Origin: Anaerolineaceae bacterium
GTDB taxonomy: Bacteria > Chloroflexota > Anaerolineae > Anaerolineales > Villigracilaceae
Direction of reading: 5' to 3'
Assembly: GCA_009772985.1 (NCBI GenBank)
Contig: WOUS01000011.1
Coordinates: forward strand, 33,903 to 97,902
DNA: 64,000 nt
The notes under the pieces were generated by a model, which worked only from the letters and a program-made list of their open reading frames with translations, was not told where the DNA came from and searched no databases. Numbering within the stretch: position 1 is the stretch's first letter; each line of letters begins with the position of its first letter. A program made the position numbers and the translations under genes. Positions 8,144 to 24,719 of this stretch are shown here, one piece after another.

Positions 8144-9100
8144 ATGAACTGGCTCGAAATCTCCCTCACCGTCTCCGGCGAACTGGCGGAAGCCGTGGCT
8201 GACGTGCTCGCCCGCTTCGCGCCCAATGGCGTGACGACCGAGCAGGCCGTCCGCTTCAAAGACGCGGAAGACGAAGGCACGCCGGCCGGACCGATCACCG
8301 TGAGCGCCTACCTTCCGGCGGACGAAAAACTGGACGAGACGCGGCAGAAACTCGAAGAGTCGCTCTACTATCTCGGCATGATCCAGCCGCTGCCCGCGCC
8401 GACGTTTACCCCGGTCCCGGACCAGGACTGGATGGAAGCCTGGAAAGTGAACTACCGCCCCATTCCCGTCGGGAAAAAACTCATCATCGTCCCGGCCTGG
8501 CTCGAGTCGCCGGACGAGACGCGCATTCCCATCAAGATAGACCCCGGCATGGCCTTCGGGACAGGCACGCATCCGACTACGCAGTTGTGTTTGGAGTTGA
8601 TTGAATCTGTGTTCACAGATGGACCAATGACGAAAGACGAAGGACGGAAGCGTTCGTCGTCGGTCGTTCGTCCATCGTCGGTCATTGACATCGGCTGCGG
8701 CTCCGGCATCCTCTCCATCGCCGCGCTCAAACTCGGCGCGGACTTTGCTCTCGGCGTGGACATTGACGAGGCGGCGATCAAGGCCTCGCGCGGGAACGCG
8801 CAGGCCAACGGCGTGCCGGACGAGGCGTTCACGCTCGGGGTCGGGTCGGTGGCCGAGGTTTTGGCGGGCAGGTTCACGGTCCAGAAAGCGCCGCTCGTGC
8901 TGGCGAACATCCTCGCGCCGATCATCGTCCGCCTGTTCGACGGCGGCCTGGCGGACCTGGTCGCCTCGGGCGGCGCGCTCGTGCTCTCCGGGATTTTGCA
9001 GGAACAGGCCGATTCGGTGATTGCCGCGGCGCGCGGAAAAGGGTTAGAATTGGTGGAACAGAAGCAAATGGGGGATTGGGTGGCCTTGCTCGTCAAGTAG
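8144..9100 (+). CDS. prmA: Ribosomal protein L11 methyltransferase PrmA, with in-frame repeat insert
   Basis: 318 aa. It methylates ribosomal protein L11 using S-adenosylmethionine. The N-terminal substrate-recognition domain ends near residue 95; then come the conserved DWMEAWK, DPGMAFGTGTHPTT (about 133-146) and the SAM motif DIGCGSGI (182-189), with LANILAPII as the NPPY-like active-site strand. Residues about 157-180 (DGPMTKDEGRKRSSSVVRPSS) have no counterpart in the family and are encoded by a heptamer array at 8622-8689, inserted in the linker just before the SAM motif. The frame is intact and all motifs remain. Confidence 0.92.
   Translation: MNWLEISLTVSGELAEAVADVLARFAPNGVTTEQAVRFKDAEDEGTPAGPITVSAYLPADEKLDETRQKLEESLYYLGMIQPLPAPTFTPVPDQDWMEAWKVNYRPIPVGKKLIIVPAWLESPDETRIPIKIDPGMAFGTGTHPTTQLCLELIESVFTDGPMTKDEGRKRSSSVVRPSSVIDIGCGSGILSIAALKLGADFALGVDIDEAAIKASRGNAQANGVPDEAFTLGVGSVAEVLAGRFTVQKAPLVLANILAPIIVRLFDGGLADLVASGGALVLSGILQEQADSVIAAARGKGLELVEQKQMGDWVALLVK
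8622..8689. repeat. Heptamer array in frame inside prmA
   Basis: Units GACCAAT, GACGAAA, GACGAAG, GACGGAA, then TCGTCGG, TCGTTCG, TCCATCG, TCGGTCA keep a 7-bp period; the second half is the approximate reverse complement of the first, so the array can form a long hairpin. It adds about 23 codons. The peptide resembles the insert in sbcC (shared TKDEG and SSSVV). Confidence 0.88.
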
Positions 9101-9125
9101 CGTTCGGTTCGCCAAGGAGGTTTCC

Positions 9126-10409
9126 ATGAAACACCAATTTGCGTTTGCCCGGCTGGCTTTGTTGGCTTTGCTGCTCAGCGTGACCGCCTGCACCCCGCCG
9201 CCCGCCACGCCGACCGCCACTCCGGCCGCGGTCGTCCCCTCCGACACGTCCGCCCCGCCGGACTTGCCCCCGCTCACGGTCCCGCCCACGCCCGAACTGA
9301 CCGGGCCGGCCATCCAGCGCCTGGCCGTCAACTCGGCGTTCGATGTGACCTTCATCCGCATGGTCAGCCAGGAGGACGGCTGGGCCATCGGCGGCGCGAA
9401 CAAGGCCAGCGACCACGTCTTCCTCACCTGGGACGGCGGCCTGACCTGGCGCGACGTCACTCCGCCTGAGCCGGCTCCGGCTGCGGACGCCCCGGTGGCG
9501 GCGCTGGGCTTCTTCAAGGATGCCGCCACCGCCTGGGTGGTGTACGGCCCGGCCTTTGCCGGGACCATCCCGCCGTTCCTCTTCGTCTGGCGCACGAGCG
9601 ACGGCGGCGCGACCTGGCAGTACGGCACGGTGGACACGTCCATCGCTTCCGAGGCTTTCAGCCCCTGGTATCTGGTCTTTTCGGACAGCCAGAACGGATG
9701 GCTGATGGTCTATCTGGGCGCGGGGATGATGCACAACTACGTGGCGCTCTTCGCCACCCACGATGGCGGCGCCACCTGGACCGACATCTTGGACCCGTTT
9801 ACCGACGGCGGCATCCAGTCCTTCTCGAAAACGGACTTCGTTTTCGTCGACGCGCAGACCGGCTGGCTGACGCGCGACAGCAACGGCGTGGACCCGATCC
9901 CGCACGTCTTCCGTACGACCGACGGCGGCGTGACCTGGACCCGGCTCGACCTGCCCGCCCCGCCCCAGGCGTCGAATCTGTTCGCGGATTACTACTGCGG
10001 CACGTACACGATCAACCGCTTCTCGCCGGCCTCCGTCATCGTTGCCGTCAAGTGCGAAGACATCGCCACGCTCGAAACACAGTTGAATTTCCAGTATGCC
10101 ACTACCGACGGCGGCGCCACCTGGCAGATCGTGCGCCTGCCGGAGGGGTACACGTTCAACGCCTCGAACGACGGCCTGTTCTACTTCGATCCCAACTACG
10201 GCTTCGCGCTGGGACGGAACATTTACCAAACCACCGACGGCGGTCAGAACTGGACGCTGATCAAGCAGGTTGCCTGGGACGGCCAGTTCAGTTTCTACAA
10301 CATGAACCTGGGCTGGGCGGTGGCGCGCAGCGATGGCGCGATCGCCCTGGTCAAGACGACCAACGGCGGCGCAAAATGGGAGATCATCAACCCGCACGTC
10401 CGCCCGTGA
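9126..10409 (+). CDS. Lipoprotein with BNR/Asp-box beta-propeller (Ycf48-like)
   Basis: 427 aa. A lipoprotein signal ends at SVTAC (Cys22), a Pro/Thr-rich spacer follows, then repeated Asp-box motifs of the form TDGGxTW (DGGLTW, DGGATW, TDGGVTW, TDGGQNW) spaced about 45-60 residues apart. This is a six- or seven-bladed propeller like Ycf48/photosystem assembly and sialidase-type proteins. Probably a surface-anchored binding protein; the ligand is unknown. The strong AAGGAGG seven bases before the ATG fixes the start and contrasts with the leaderless prmA upstream. Confidence 0.8.
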   Translation: MKHQFAFARLALLALLLSVTACTPPPATPTATPAAVVPSDTSAPPDLPPLTVPPTPELTGPAIQRLAVNSAFDVTFIRMVSQEDGWAIGGANKASDHVFLTWDGGLTWRDVTPPEPAPAADAPVAALGFFKDAATAWVVYGPAFAGTIPPFLFVWRTSDGGATWQYGTVDTSIASEAFSPWYLVFSDSQNGWLMVYLGAGMMHNYVALFATHDGGATWTDILDPFTDGGIQSFSKTDFVFVDAQTGWLTRDSNGVDPIPHVFRTTDGGVTWTRLDLPAPPQASNLFADYYCGTYTINRFSPASVIVAVKCEDIATLETQLNFQYATTDGGATWQIVRLPEGYTFNASNDGLFYFDPNYGFALGRNIYQTTDGGQNWTLIKQVAWDGQFSFYNMNLGWAVARSDGAIALVKTTNGGAKWEIINPHVRP

Positions 10410-10422
10410 GCGGGCTGTTCGA

Positions 10423-10454
10423 CTGAATACTGAACACTGTCCACTGTCCACTGG
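10423..10454. repeat. Heptamer array downstream of the propeller lipoprotein gene
   Basis: CTGAATA, CTGAACA, CTGTCCA, CTGTCCA, CTGG at an exact 7-bp period, ending 9 bp before the -10 box of the next gene. Confidence 0.85.
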
Positions 10455-10462
10455 ATTTGTGC

Positions 10463-10468
10463 TATCAT
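10463..10468 (+). promoter_or_regulatory. -10 box for the LTD-like protein
   Basis: TATCAT, nine bases before the ATG at 10478. A leaderless or near-leaderless transcript is possible. Confidence 0.4.
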
Positions 10469-10477
10469 TCAGCCAGG

Positions 10478-10939
10478 ATGACTCGCCGCCGGTGGTTCTG
10501 GTTCCTGCTCCTGAATGTCCTCGTCTCCGCGACGGTGACGGGCCTCATCCTGTTCTTCTACGACCGTTCCCTCCGCGTGGACTGCCTGCCGGCCGCCCCC
10601 GTCCCGACCCCGGCGGCCTCGCCCGTGACCGCCGACCTGGACATCCTGAGCGTCGTCGGCGCGGGGACGGTCTCCAGCGAGATCGTCGTCATCCGCAACA
10701 ACGGAGCGGAATCGCTCCTACTGACCGGCTGGACGCTGCGGGACGGCGAAGGCAGCATCTTCACCTTTCCGCTGTTTTCCCTGCCCGCGGGCGCGACGGT
10801 ACGGATCCACACCGCCGCCGGCACAGACTCGGCCTCGGACCTCTACTGGGGCCGCAGCGCCCCGGTCTGGCAGGCGGGCGAACCATCTGCCCTCTACGAT
10901 CCCGGCGGCACCGCCCGCGCATTCTATCGTGTTCCTTAA
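10478..10939 (+). CDS. Membrane-anchored lamin-tail-domain-like protein
   Basis: 153 aa. An N-terminal helix (about residues 5-26) anchors or exports the protein; a Pro/Ala linker follows, then a compact all-beta domain with VVIRNNGAESLLLTGWTLRDGEG and FPLFSLPAGATVRIHTAAG, the pattern of the bacterial lamin-tail domain (LTD, PF00932). Such domains occur in extracellular proteins and probably bind other molecules. The start at 10478 is preferred to a TTG at 10457 because the helix begins here and a -10 box lies just upstream. Role unknown. Confidence 0.7.
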   Translation: MTRRRWFWFLLLNVLVSATVTGLILFFYDRSLRVDCLPAAPVPTPAASPVTADLDILSVVGAGTVSSEIVVIRNNGAESLLLTGWTLRDGEGSIFTFPLFSLPAGATVRIHTAAGTDSASDLYWGRSAPVWQAGEPSALYDPGGTARAFYRVP

Positions 10940-10967
10940 TCGCTAATTGCTAATGGCTGAAAGCTAA
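10938..10967. repeat. Heptamer array abutting the dnaX start
   Basis: AATCGCT, AATTGCT, AATGGCT, GAAAGCT, AATATGA: 7-bp period running directly into the dnaX ATG at 10969, with no room for a Shine-Dalgarno sequence. Confidence 0.85.
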
Positions 10968-10968
10968 T

Positions 10969-12513
10969 ATGACCCAGGCCCTCTACCGCAAATGGCGTCC
11001 CCAATCGTGGGACGAAATCGTCGGACAGCAGCACATCGTCCAGACGCTGAAGAATGCCGTCGCCGGGGACCGCGTGGCGCACGCCTACCTGTTCGCCGGT
11101 CCGCGCGGCACCGGCAAGACCACCGCCGCGCGCCTGCTGGCGAAAGCCGTCAACTGTCTTGACCCCGACCTGGCGAAGCGTCCGTGCAACCAGTGCGATC
11201 ACTGCAAGGCCGTCAACGAGAGCCGCTTCCTCGACCTCATCGAAATTGACGCCGCCTCCCAGACCGGCGTGGACGACGTGCGCGACCTGCGCGACAAGAT
11301 CAACTTCACGCCCAACCAGGGGCGCTACAAAATCTACATCATTGACGAAGTCCACATGTTTTCCAACAGCGCCTTCAACGCCTTGCTGAAGACGCTCGAG
11401 GAACCGCCCCCGCACGCCATCTTCGTCCTTGCCACCACCGAGATCCACAAGATTCCGCCCACCGTTTTGTCGCGCTGCCAGCGGCACGAGTTCCGCCGCG
11501 TCCCGGTGGATGAGATTGTCGCCCAACTGGCGCGCATCGTCAAAGCCGAAAAACTCAAAGCCGAGCCGGATGCGCTCACGCTCATCGCCCGCCAGGCTAC
11601 CGGCAGTCTGCGGGATGCGATTTCCCTGCTCGACCAACTGGCCTCCACTGGTCAGGAGATCACCCTCGGCCTGACGCAGACGGTGCTCGGCACCGCCACC
11701 AGCCAGACTGTGCTCGACCTGGTTGGGGCGGTGCTGGACCGTGATCCGGCCGCCGGGCTGGACGCCGTCCACGCCTCGCTGGACTCCGGCACCGACCCGC
11801 GCGTCCTGGCCCGTCAGTTAGTGGATTACCTGCGGGCGCTGATGCTCATCCAGATGGGCAATGCCTCGCAACTGGACCTGGCCTCTGACACGCGCGCCCG
11901 GGCCGAAAAGCACGCCGCGGCCTTCTCCCCGGCAGACGTGCTGCGCATGGTCAAGATTTTCAACGCCGCGGCGGCCGAACAGCGCGGCAACTGGCAGCCG
12001 GCCCTCCCGCTCGAACTGGCGCTGGCGGAGAGCATCGAAATCCCGTCCGCGGCTTCGGCCCCGTCCGCTCCGGCGACTCCGGCGAAAAAAGCCCCGGCAG
12101 AGACGAAATTCGAAAAGCCCGTCCTCGCTCTAGTCAAGGCGCAGCCTCCCGCGGCCGGAGGCGGAGAGATCACTCTTGCTCTGGTGGCGAAAGCCTGGGA
12201 GCAAATTCGCGCATCCATCAAGTCAGAGCAGAACAGGAACCTGGTCGCCCTGCTCAACTCCTCCAAAGTGCTTGACGTGAAGAACGGGACGTTGCTGCTC
12301 GGTTTCTCCAGCGAAATCCTGCGTTCCAAAACAGATACCCCGGAGCAGATGGAAATTGTCCGCAAGGCCATCGCCGAGACGCTGGGCGCGGAACTGGCGG
12401 TCAAGTGCGTGGTCTCGAATGCAAAACAGCCCATCCCACCGGATGTCAAAGCGGACGGCATGGTTGCCGCGGCCCTGAGGAAGGGCGGCGAGATTGTGGA
12501 TATTCAGGAATGA
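10969..12513 (+). CDS. dnaX: DNA polymerase III subunit gamma/tau
   Basis: 514 aa clamp-loader ATPase. Walker A GPRGTGKT at residues 44-51; the zinc-binding Cys set (C63, C73, C76, C79); Walker B and sensor region IIDEVHMFSNSAFNALLKTLEEPP; arginine-finger region SRCQRHEF. The Ala/Pro-rich stretch near residues 345-380 separates the clamp-loader part from a tau-type C-terminal domain that contacts the polymerase. The start ATG follows a heptamer array with no ribosome binding site. It leads the dnaX-ybaB-recR set, an arrangement conserved in many bacteria. Confidence 0.96.
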   Translation: MTQALYRKWRPQSWDEIVGQQHIVQTLKNAVAGDRVAHAYLFAGPRGTGKTTAARLLAKAVNCLDPDLAKRPCNQCDHCKAVNESRFLDLIEIDAASQTGVDDVRDLRDKINFTPNQGRYKIYIIDEVHMFSNSAFNALLKTLEEPPPHAIFVLATTEIHKIPPTVLSRCQRHEFRRVPVDEIVAQLARIVKAEKLKAEPDALTLIARQATGSLRDAISLLDQLASTGQEITLGLTQTVLGTATSQTVLDLVGAVLDRDPAAGLDAVHASLDSGTDPRVLARQLVDYLRALMLIQMGNASQLDLASDTRARAEKHAAAFSPADVLRMVKIFNAAAAEQRGNWQPALPLELALAESIEIPSAASAPSAPATPAKKAPAETKFEKPVLALVKAQPPAAGGGEITLALVAKAWEQIRASIKSEQNRNLVALLNSSKVLDVKNGTLLLGFSSEILRSKTDTPEQMEIVRKAIAETLGAELAVKCVVSNAKQPIPPDVKADGMVAAALRKGGEIVDIQE

Positions 12514-12558
12514 ACCGCAGAGATGGCTTCCATGCCATCCCGGTGAGGAGATTTATTT

Positions 12559-12885
12559 ATGGCAAAAGGATTCAATCGTCCGGCAGGCGGAGGGCAAGGC
12601 GGCATGATGCAGCAACTCCAGCGCCTCCAGCAGCAGATGGCCGAGGGGCAGGAGAAACTGGCGCAGGAAACGGTCACGGCAACGGCGGGCGGGGGCGCGG
12701 TCAAGGTGACGATGACCGGCGACCAGAAATGCCAGTCGGTCACGATTGACCCGGCTCTGCTGAAGGATGCCGACGCCGAAATGCTCCAGGACCTGGTGCT
12801 GGCCGCGGTCAACCTGGCGCTCGACCAGTCGCGCGAATTGCAGGAAAAGGTCATGGGTCCGCTGGCAGGCGGGCTTCCGTTCTAA
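12559..12885 (+). CDS. YbaB/EbfC nucleoid-associated protein
   Basis: 108 aa. A small DNA-binding protein that forms a tweezer-like dimer. A Met/Gln-rich helix (MMQQLQRLQQQMAEGQEKL) is followed by TVTATAGGGAVKVTMTGDQKCQSVTIDPALL and a C-terminal helix with LVLAAVNLALDQS, all family hallmarks. GAGGAG lies 8 bp upstream of the ATG. It sits between dnaX and recR, the standard context of this family, and probably helps organise DNA around repair or replication. Confidence 0.94.
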   Translation: MAKGFNRPAGGGQGGMMQQLQRLQQQMAEGQEKLAQETVTATAGGGAVKVTMTGDQKCQSVTIDPALLKDADAEMLQDLVLAAVNLALDQSRELQEKVMGPLAGGLPF

Positions 12886-12940
12886 CGTTTACGCGTTGGT
12901 GTGTTACGTGTCAACGTGCAAACTTGCCAACTTGCAAACG
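12886..12940. repeat. Octamer array abutting the recR start
   Basis: CGTTTACG, CGTTGGTG, CGTGTCAA, CGTGCAAA, CTTGCCAA, CTTGCAAA: 8-bp period with one short break. It fills the ybaB-recR spacer and ends 5 bp before the recR ATG. Confidence 0.85.
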
Positions 12941-12945
12941 AAAAT

Positions 12946-13548
12946 ATGTTACCTGAACCCATTCAGAATCTCATCTTTGCCCTTGAGCGACTCCCCGGCA
13001 TCGGCCCGAAGACAGCCTCCCGGCTGGCGTTCTATCTTCTGCGCGCACCGGAGGAAATCTCCGGTTCCCTGGCCGAGGCGCTGACCGACCTGAAGACGAA
13101 AATCGCTTTTTGCCAGGAGTGCTTCAATATCACTGTGGCCGGGCGCGAACGCTGTGAGATTTGCGAGAGCGGCCAGCGCGACGGGTCGGTCATTTGCGTT
13201 GTGGAAGAGCCGCTGGATATCCTGTCCATCGAGCGGATCGGCGCGTACCAGGGCAAGTATCATGTTTTGCAGGGCGTCATCAATCCCATCGAGGGCATCG
13301 GCCCGGACGATTTGAAGATCAGGCCTCTGCTCGAACGCATCCGGCGCGGCGGGGTGCTGGAGGTGATCCTGGCGACCGATCCGACGATGGAAGGGGACGC
13401 GACTGCCCAGTACCTGCATCCGCGGCTGAAAGCGCTCGGCGTCCACGTGACGCGGCTGGCGCGTGGTCTGCCTGTCGGCGGGGACCTGGAATATGCCGAC
13501 CAGAATACGCTCCTGCGCGCCCTCTCGGGGCGGCAGGAGATGGGGTGA
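12946..13548 (+). CDS. recR: Recombination protein RecR
   Basis: 200 aa, the normal length. It acts with RecF/RecO in loading RecA at gaps. Helix-hairpin-helix LPGIGPKTASRLAF (about residues 16-29), a zinc finger with C56, C59, C70, C73, then a Toprim domain (VICVVEEPLDILSIE, with the acidic DPTMEGDATA motif). The ATG at 12946 is chosen because the family starts with an MxPEPIxxLI-like helix; an upstream in-frame start would translate the octamer array. No Shine-Dalgarno sequence is present. Confidence 0.95.
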   Translation: MLPEPIQNLIFALERLPGIGPKTASRLAFYLLRAPEEISGSLAEALTDLKTKIAFCQECFNITVAGRERCEICESGQRDGSVICVVEEPLDILSIERIGAYQGKYHVLQGVINPIEGIGPDDLKIRPLLERIRRGGVLEVILATDPTMEGDATAQYLHPRLKALGVHVTRLARGLPVGGDLEYADQNTLLRALSGRQEMG

Positions 13549-13628
13549 CGGCGGGCAGGTTCGAGGTCCGGGCGGCGCGCATTTGTATGCCGCCAACCTT
13601 AAAATATCCAAATTGGGGGTTGAATTGC

Positions 13629-13656
13629 TTGACAAGTGAAGCCGTTTGCATATAAT
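13629..13656 (+). promoter_or_regulatory. rRNA operon promoter P1
   Basis: TTGACA (13629-13634), a 16-bp spacer, TATAAT (13651-13656): both boxes are perfect consensus. An A/T-rich stretch just upstream could act as an UP element. Confidence 0.85.
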
Positions 13657-13810
13657 AAGCAAGCACAGTTAACCCCCACTCAGATCTCGTCCAATGGACA
13701 GATCGTTGACAACTGAGCAGCGTCTCACGTCAGAGACCCAAAGCCGTAAGTTTTGCAGTCTGACGATCCCGATGTTGAAGGAAAGACATCGGTGATTTTG
13801 TCTCCCGGTC

Positions 13811-13839
13811 TTGACAGCGTGGGACGTCGCGGGTAGAAT
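13811..13839 (+). promoter_or_regulatory. rRNA operon promoter P2
   Basis: TTGACA (13811-13816), 17-bp spacer, TAGAAT (13834-13839). It lies 180 bp after P1, the usual tandem layout. The sequence between the promoters is leader; I see no gene in 13549-13932. Confidence 0.75.
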
Positions 13840-13867
13840 TCCGCCCGCTTTGTTTACAGGACCTTAA

Positions 13868-13887
13868 CAACTGAAAAGTGATAGGAA
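13868..13887 (+). other. 16S rRNA processing stem, left arm
   Basis: The 20 bases here pair with 15535-15554 (one mismatch), enclosing the 16S gene. This is the expected long stem cut by RNase III during rRNA maturation. Confidence 0.85.
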
Positions 13888-13932
13888 GTAAGCCTGTCGT
13901 TCTGTCCGTAACTTACACTCGAAAGAGTGATT

Positions 13933-15442
<1,510 letters not shown>

Positions 15443-15572
15443 CTAGAGAACTGAGCAATGGTCTTGCACTCACGGCGGACCGGCGCTCGAACAAAATCTT
15501 TCATCCGCGGTGGGTGAAAGTCGACAGTGCGAATTTCCTATCACTTCTCAGTTGCTAAGGCCTGGCCTGGGC

Positions 15573-15646
15573 GGGCCTGTAGCTCAGTTGGTTAGAGCAC
15601 AGTCCTGATAAGACTGGGGTCACTGGTTCGAGTCCAGTCAGGCCCA
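15573..15646 (+). tRNA. tRNA-Ile (GAU)
   Basis: A 74-base cloverleaf: acceptor GGGCCTG pairs with CAGGCCC, the anticodon stem CAGTC/GACTG encloses CTGATAA with anticodon GAT, and the T-loop is TTCGAGT. The 3-prime CCA is not encoded. Located in the 16S-23S spacer as usual. Confidence 0.96.
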
Positions 15647-15668
15647 CCTGACATCTCAGGCAGTGCTC

Positions 15669-15740
15669 GGGGATGTAGCTCAGCGGGAGAGCAGCGCCTT
15701 TGCAAGGCGAAGGCCACGGGTTCGAATCCCGTCATCTCCA
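15669..15740 (+). tRNA. tRNA-Ala (UGC)
   Basis: A 72-base cloverleaf: acceptor GGGGATG with CATCTCC, anticodon loop TTTGCAA with anticodon TGC, T-arm ACGGG-TTCGAAT-CCCGT. No encoded CCA. Second spacer tRNA of the rRNA operon. Confidence 0.96.
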
Positions 15741-15946
15741 CTGGGCTGTGCTTGAAAGGATGTATGAAGGATTTGAAGTTGGCGACTCTGCAATCCGGTT
15801 GAAAATGTTGGCTCGAAACGCATGGGTTAGTTTGCGGCCCGGCGGTGAGCCGGGTCGCCTTGTCGAAGGAAGTTGAACGTTGAGCCGTGTTCTTGACGAA
15901 AGTGGAGGACACCGCTCGCCGGTCAACGGCGAAATAGAACCTTGAC

Positions 15947-15963
15947 AACTGAATAGTAACTGA
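15947..15963 (+). other. 23S rRNA processing stem, left arm
   Basis: AACTGAATAGTAACTGA pairs with 18998-19014 with one mismatch, enclosing the 23S gene; the expected RNase III stem. Confidence 0.8.
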
Positions 15964-16008
15964 TTTGTATGATGTAGGCCGAAAAGTATCAATTTCTCCG
16001 CATCACGT

Positions 16009-18960
<2,952 letters not shown>

Positions 18961-19032
18961 TGCGTGGTGCGGAGAACTTGATACTTTTCGACATCCTTCA
19001 GTTACTGTTCAGTGAAAAACTGGTGAATGAGT

Positions 19033-19152
19033 CTCTTGGTGATTTGAGCGACGAGGGTACACCCGGTCCCATCCCGAACCCGGAAGTTAAGCTCGTCAGC
19101 GCCGATGGTACTTGGCGGGTAACTGCCTGGGAGAGTAGGTCGTTGCCAAGAG
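19033..19152 (+). rRNA. rrf: 5S ribosomal RNA
   Basis: About 120 bases. CCCGGTCCCATCCCGAACCCGG, AAGTTAAGC and the closing GGGAGAGTAGGTCGTTGCC are 5S hallmarks, and the ends CTCTTGGT/GCCAAGAG pair as helix I. A T-rich run follows immediately, so helix I plus the T-run probably ends the operon. Confidence 0.95.
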
Positions 19153-19190
19153 GCTTTTTCTTTTCTCTTCCCACCCGTTATCTTGTATAG

Positions 19191-19196
19191 TATAAT
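19191..19196 (+). promoter_or_regulatory. -10 box for rpsU-infA
   Basis: TATAAT lies 40 bp after the 5S gene with no good -35. If used, it gives a leader of about 170 bases before rpsU. The leader contains a nine-codon frame (19247-19276, MAVKECVQR) without a ribosome binding site. Confidence 0.45.
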
Positions 19197-19319
19197 CCCG
19201 TCGTTCACAGGCCAGCCCCAGCGAGATTGCCTGATTATCTATCAGCATGGCAGTCAAGGAGTGTGTGCAGCGCTAATTCTCGATGATGTCCTCAAGGTTC
19301 ATCCGGGTTTTCCGCGTCC

Positions 19320-19349
19320 TCGGCTGTGTCTGTGACAAGCCGATTTTTT
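19320..19349 (+). terminator. Possible attenuator before rpsU
   Basis: CGGCT-g-TGTC pairs with GACA-AGCCG (9 bp, one bulge) and is followed by six T residues, a good intrinsic terminator only 13 bp before the rpsU ribosome binding site. Immediately after it, CCTCC (19353-19357) can pair with GGAGG (19364-19368) and hide that ribosome binding site. Confidence 0.55.
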
Positions 19350-19376
19350 ATTCCTCCATGGAAGGAGGTGATTAGG

Positions 19377-19574
19377 TTGGCATCTGTAAATTTACGCAAC
19401 AATGAATCTCAAGACTCCCTGCTCAAACGTTTTCGCAAGAAGGTCGTGCGCAGCGGGGTCTTGAGCACCGTGCGCCGCAAGCGCTGGTTTGTCTCAAAGA
19501 GTGAACAGCGCCGCATGGAAAAAAAGAAGGCTATTCGCCGGATTAAGCGGCGCCAGTATAAGTACGACGAGTAA
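19377..19574 (+). CDS. rpsU: 30S ribosomal protein bS21
   Basis: 65 aa. [37 protein letters not shown] followed by a very basic Arg/Lys tail is the S21 pattern; the protein sits near the anti-Shine-Dalgarno end of 16S RNA. The start is a TTG at 19377, because a perfect AAGGAGGTG ends six bases before it and the family begins with a short lead then VxLRxNES; an in-frame GTG at 19326 would lie within the attenuator. Followed by infA 41 bp later. Confidence 0.9.
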   Translation: MASVNLRNNESQDSLLKRFRKKVVRSGVLSTVRRKRWFVSKSEQRRMEKKKAIRRIKRRQYKYDE

Positions 19575-19615
19575 ACCGGGACCGCCCCGGCGGCGTACGG
19601 GACAGGAGGCTGTTT

Positions 19616-19864
19616 ATGTCAAACGAGGACAAGATCCAGGTCGAGGGGACGGTGATCGAAGCGCTACCCGGTACCCAGTTCCGGGTCCGGCTCGATAACG
19701 ATCACCAGATTCTTGCCTATCTTTCCGGCAAGATGCGCAAGTACTACATCCGCATCCTGCTGGGGGACCGGGTCAAGGTGGAGATGTCGCCCTACGATCT
19801 AAGCCGCGGCCGGATCACCTATCGCCAGAAGAAATCCAGCGGCGAGCCTGAAGCCATTGAATAA
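19616..19864 (+). CDS. infA: Translation initiation factor IF-1
   Basis: 82 aa S1-fold protein that binds the 30S A site. [62 protein letters not shown] is an almost canonical IF-1 core, with a ten-residue C-terminal extension. GGAGG sits eight bases before the ATG. Its place after rpsU, rather than in the main ribosomal protein operon, is unusual. Confidence 0.96.
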   Translation: MSNEDKIQVEGTVIEALPGTQFRVRLDNDHQILAYLSGKMRKYYIRILLGDRVKVEMSPYDLSRGRITYRQKKSSGEPEAIE

Positions 19865-19893
19865 TAGTCCCGTGACGCACTCATGGATATTCA

Positions 19894-19919
19894 CAGCCCC
19901 TGTCAAATGGCAGGGGCTG
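19894..19919. terminator. Hairpin between infA and the DHOD-like gene
   Basis: CAGCCCCTG / CAGGGGCTG, a 9-bp perfect stem with an 8-base loop between two convergent genes. No T-run follows on either strand, so its use as an intrinsic terminator is uncertain. Confidence 0.5.
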
Positions 19920-19929
19920 ATGATTCCGG

Positions 19930-20931
<1,002 letters not shown>

Positions 20932-20944
20932 GGTTTCTCCTTAA

Positions 20945-20980
20945 TCAAAAAATGGGACAGGGCGTGCGCCCTGTCCCATT
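20945..20980 (-). terminator. Intrinsic terminator between nifJ and the DHOD-like gene
   Basis: Read on the minus strand, a 14-bp perfect stem (20967-20980 with 20951-20964) is followed by a T-run. It ends 14 bp before the ATG of the DHOD-like gene and probably makes downstream expression partial relative to nifJ. Confidence 0.8.
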
Positions 20981-20989
20981 TTATCGCAG

Positions 20990-24547
<3,558 letters not shown>

Positions 24548-24565
24548 GATTTTCTCCTTCTGATG

Positions 24566-24583
24566 ACAGAGCCGCGGCTCTGT
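24566..24583. promoter_or_regulatory. 18-bp perfect palindrome in the nifJ leader
   Basis: ACAGAGCCGCGGCTCTGT lies 19-36 bp upstream of the nifJ start. It may be an operator, an mRNA hairpin, or one more palindromic repeat. Confidence 0.45.
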
Positions 24584-24675
24584 GAATATCGAAGATTAAC
24601 CAACTGGCAAGTTTATTCCCCGCTTCGGGCTTTCGATAGTTATTTAACACACGAAAACCCCCCGCGACTTGTCAT

Positions 24676-24712
24676 AATAAAACACGCCCTTCCGAAGGCT
24701 CCGGGAGGGCGT
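24676..24712 (-). terminator. Terminator of the Nudix gene
   Basis: On the minus strand, the stem at 24703-24712 pairs with 24684-24693 (10 bp, one mismatch) and is followed by TTTTATT. It starts 8 bp after the gene ends. Confidence 0.8.
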
Positions 24713-24719
24713 TCGGACG

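Noticed and set aside
8144..9100. Frameshift or pseudogene in prmA, because residues 157-180 do not fit the family
   Set aside because: Frame and all motifs continue on both sides; the extra residues are explained by an in-frame array.
15592..15948. Minus-strand frame across the tRNA-Ile/tRNA-Ala spacer
   Set aside because: It overlaps two clear tRNA genes; open frames over RNA genes here are chance.
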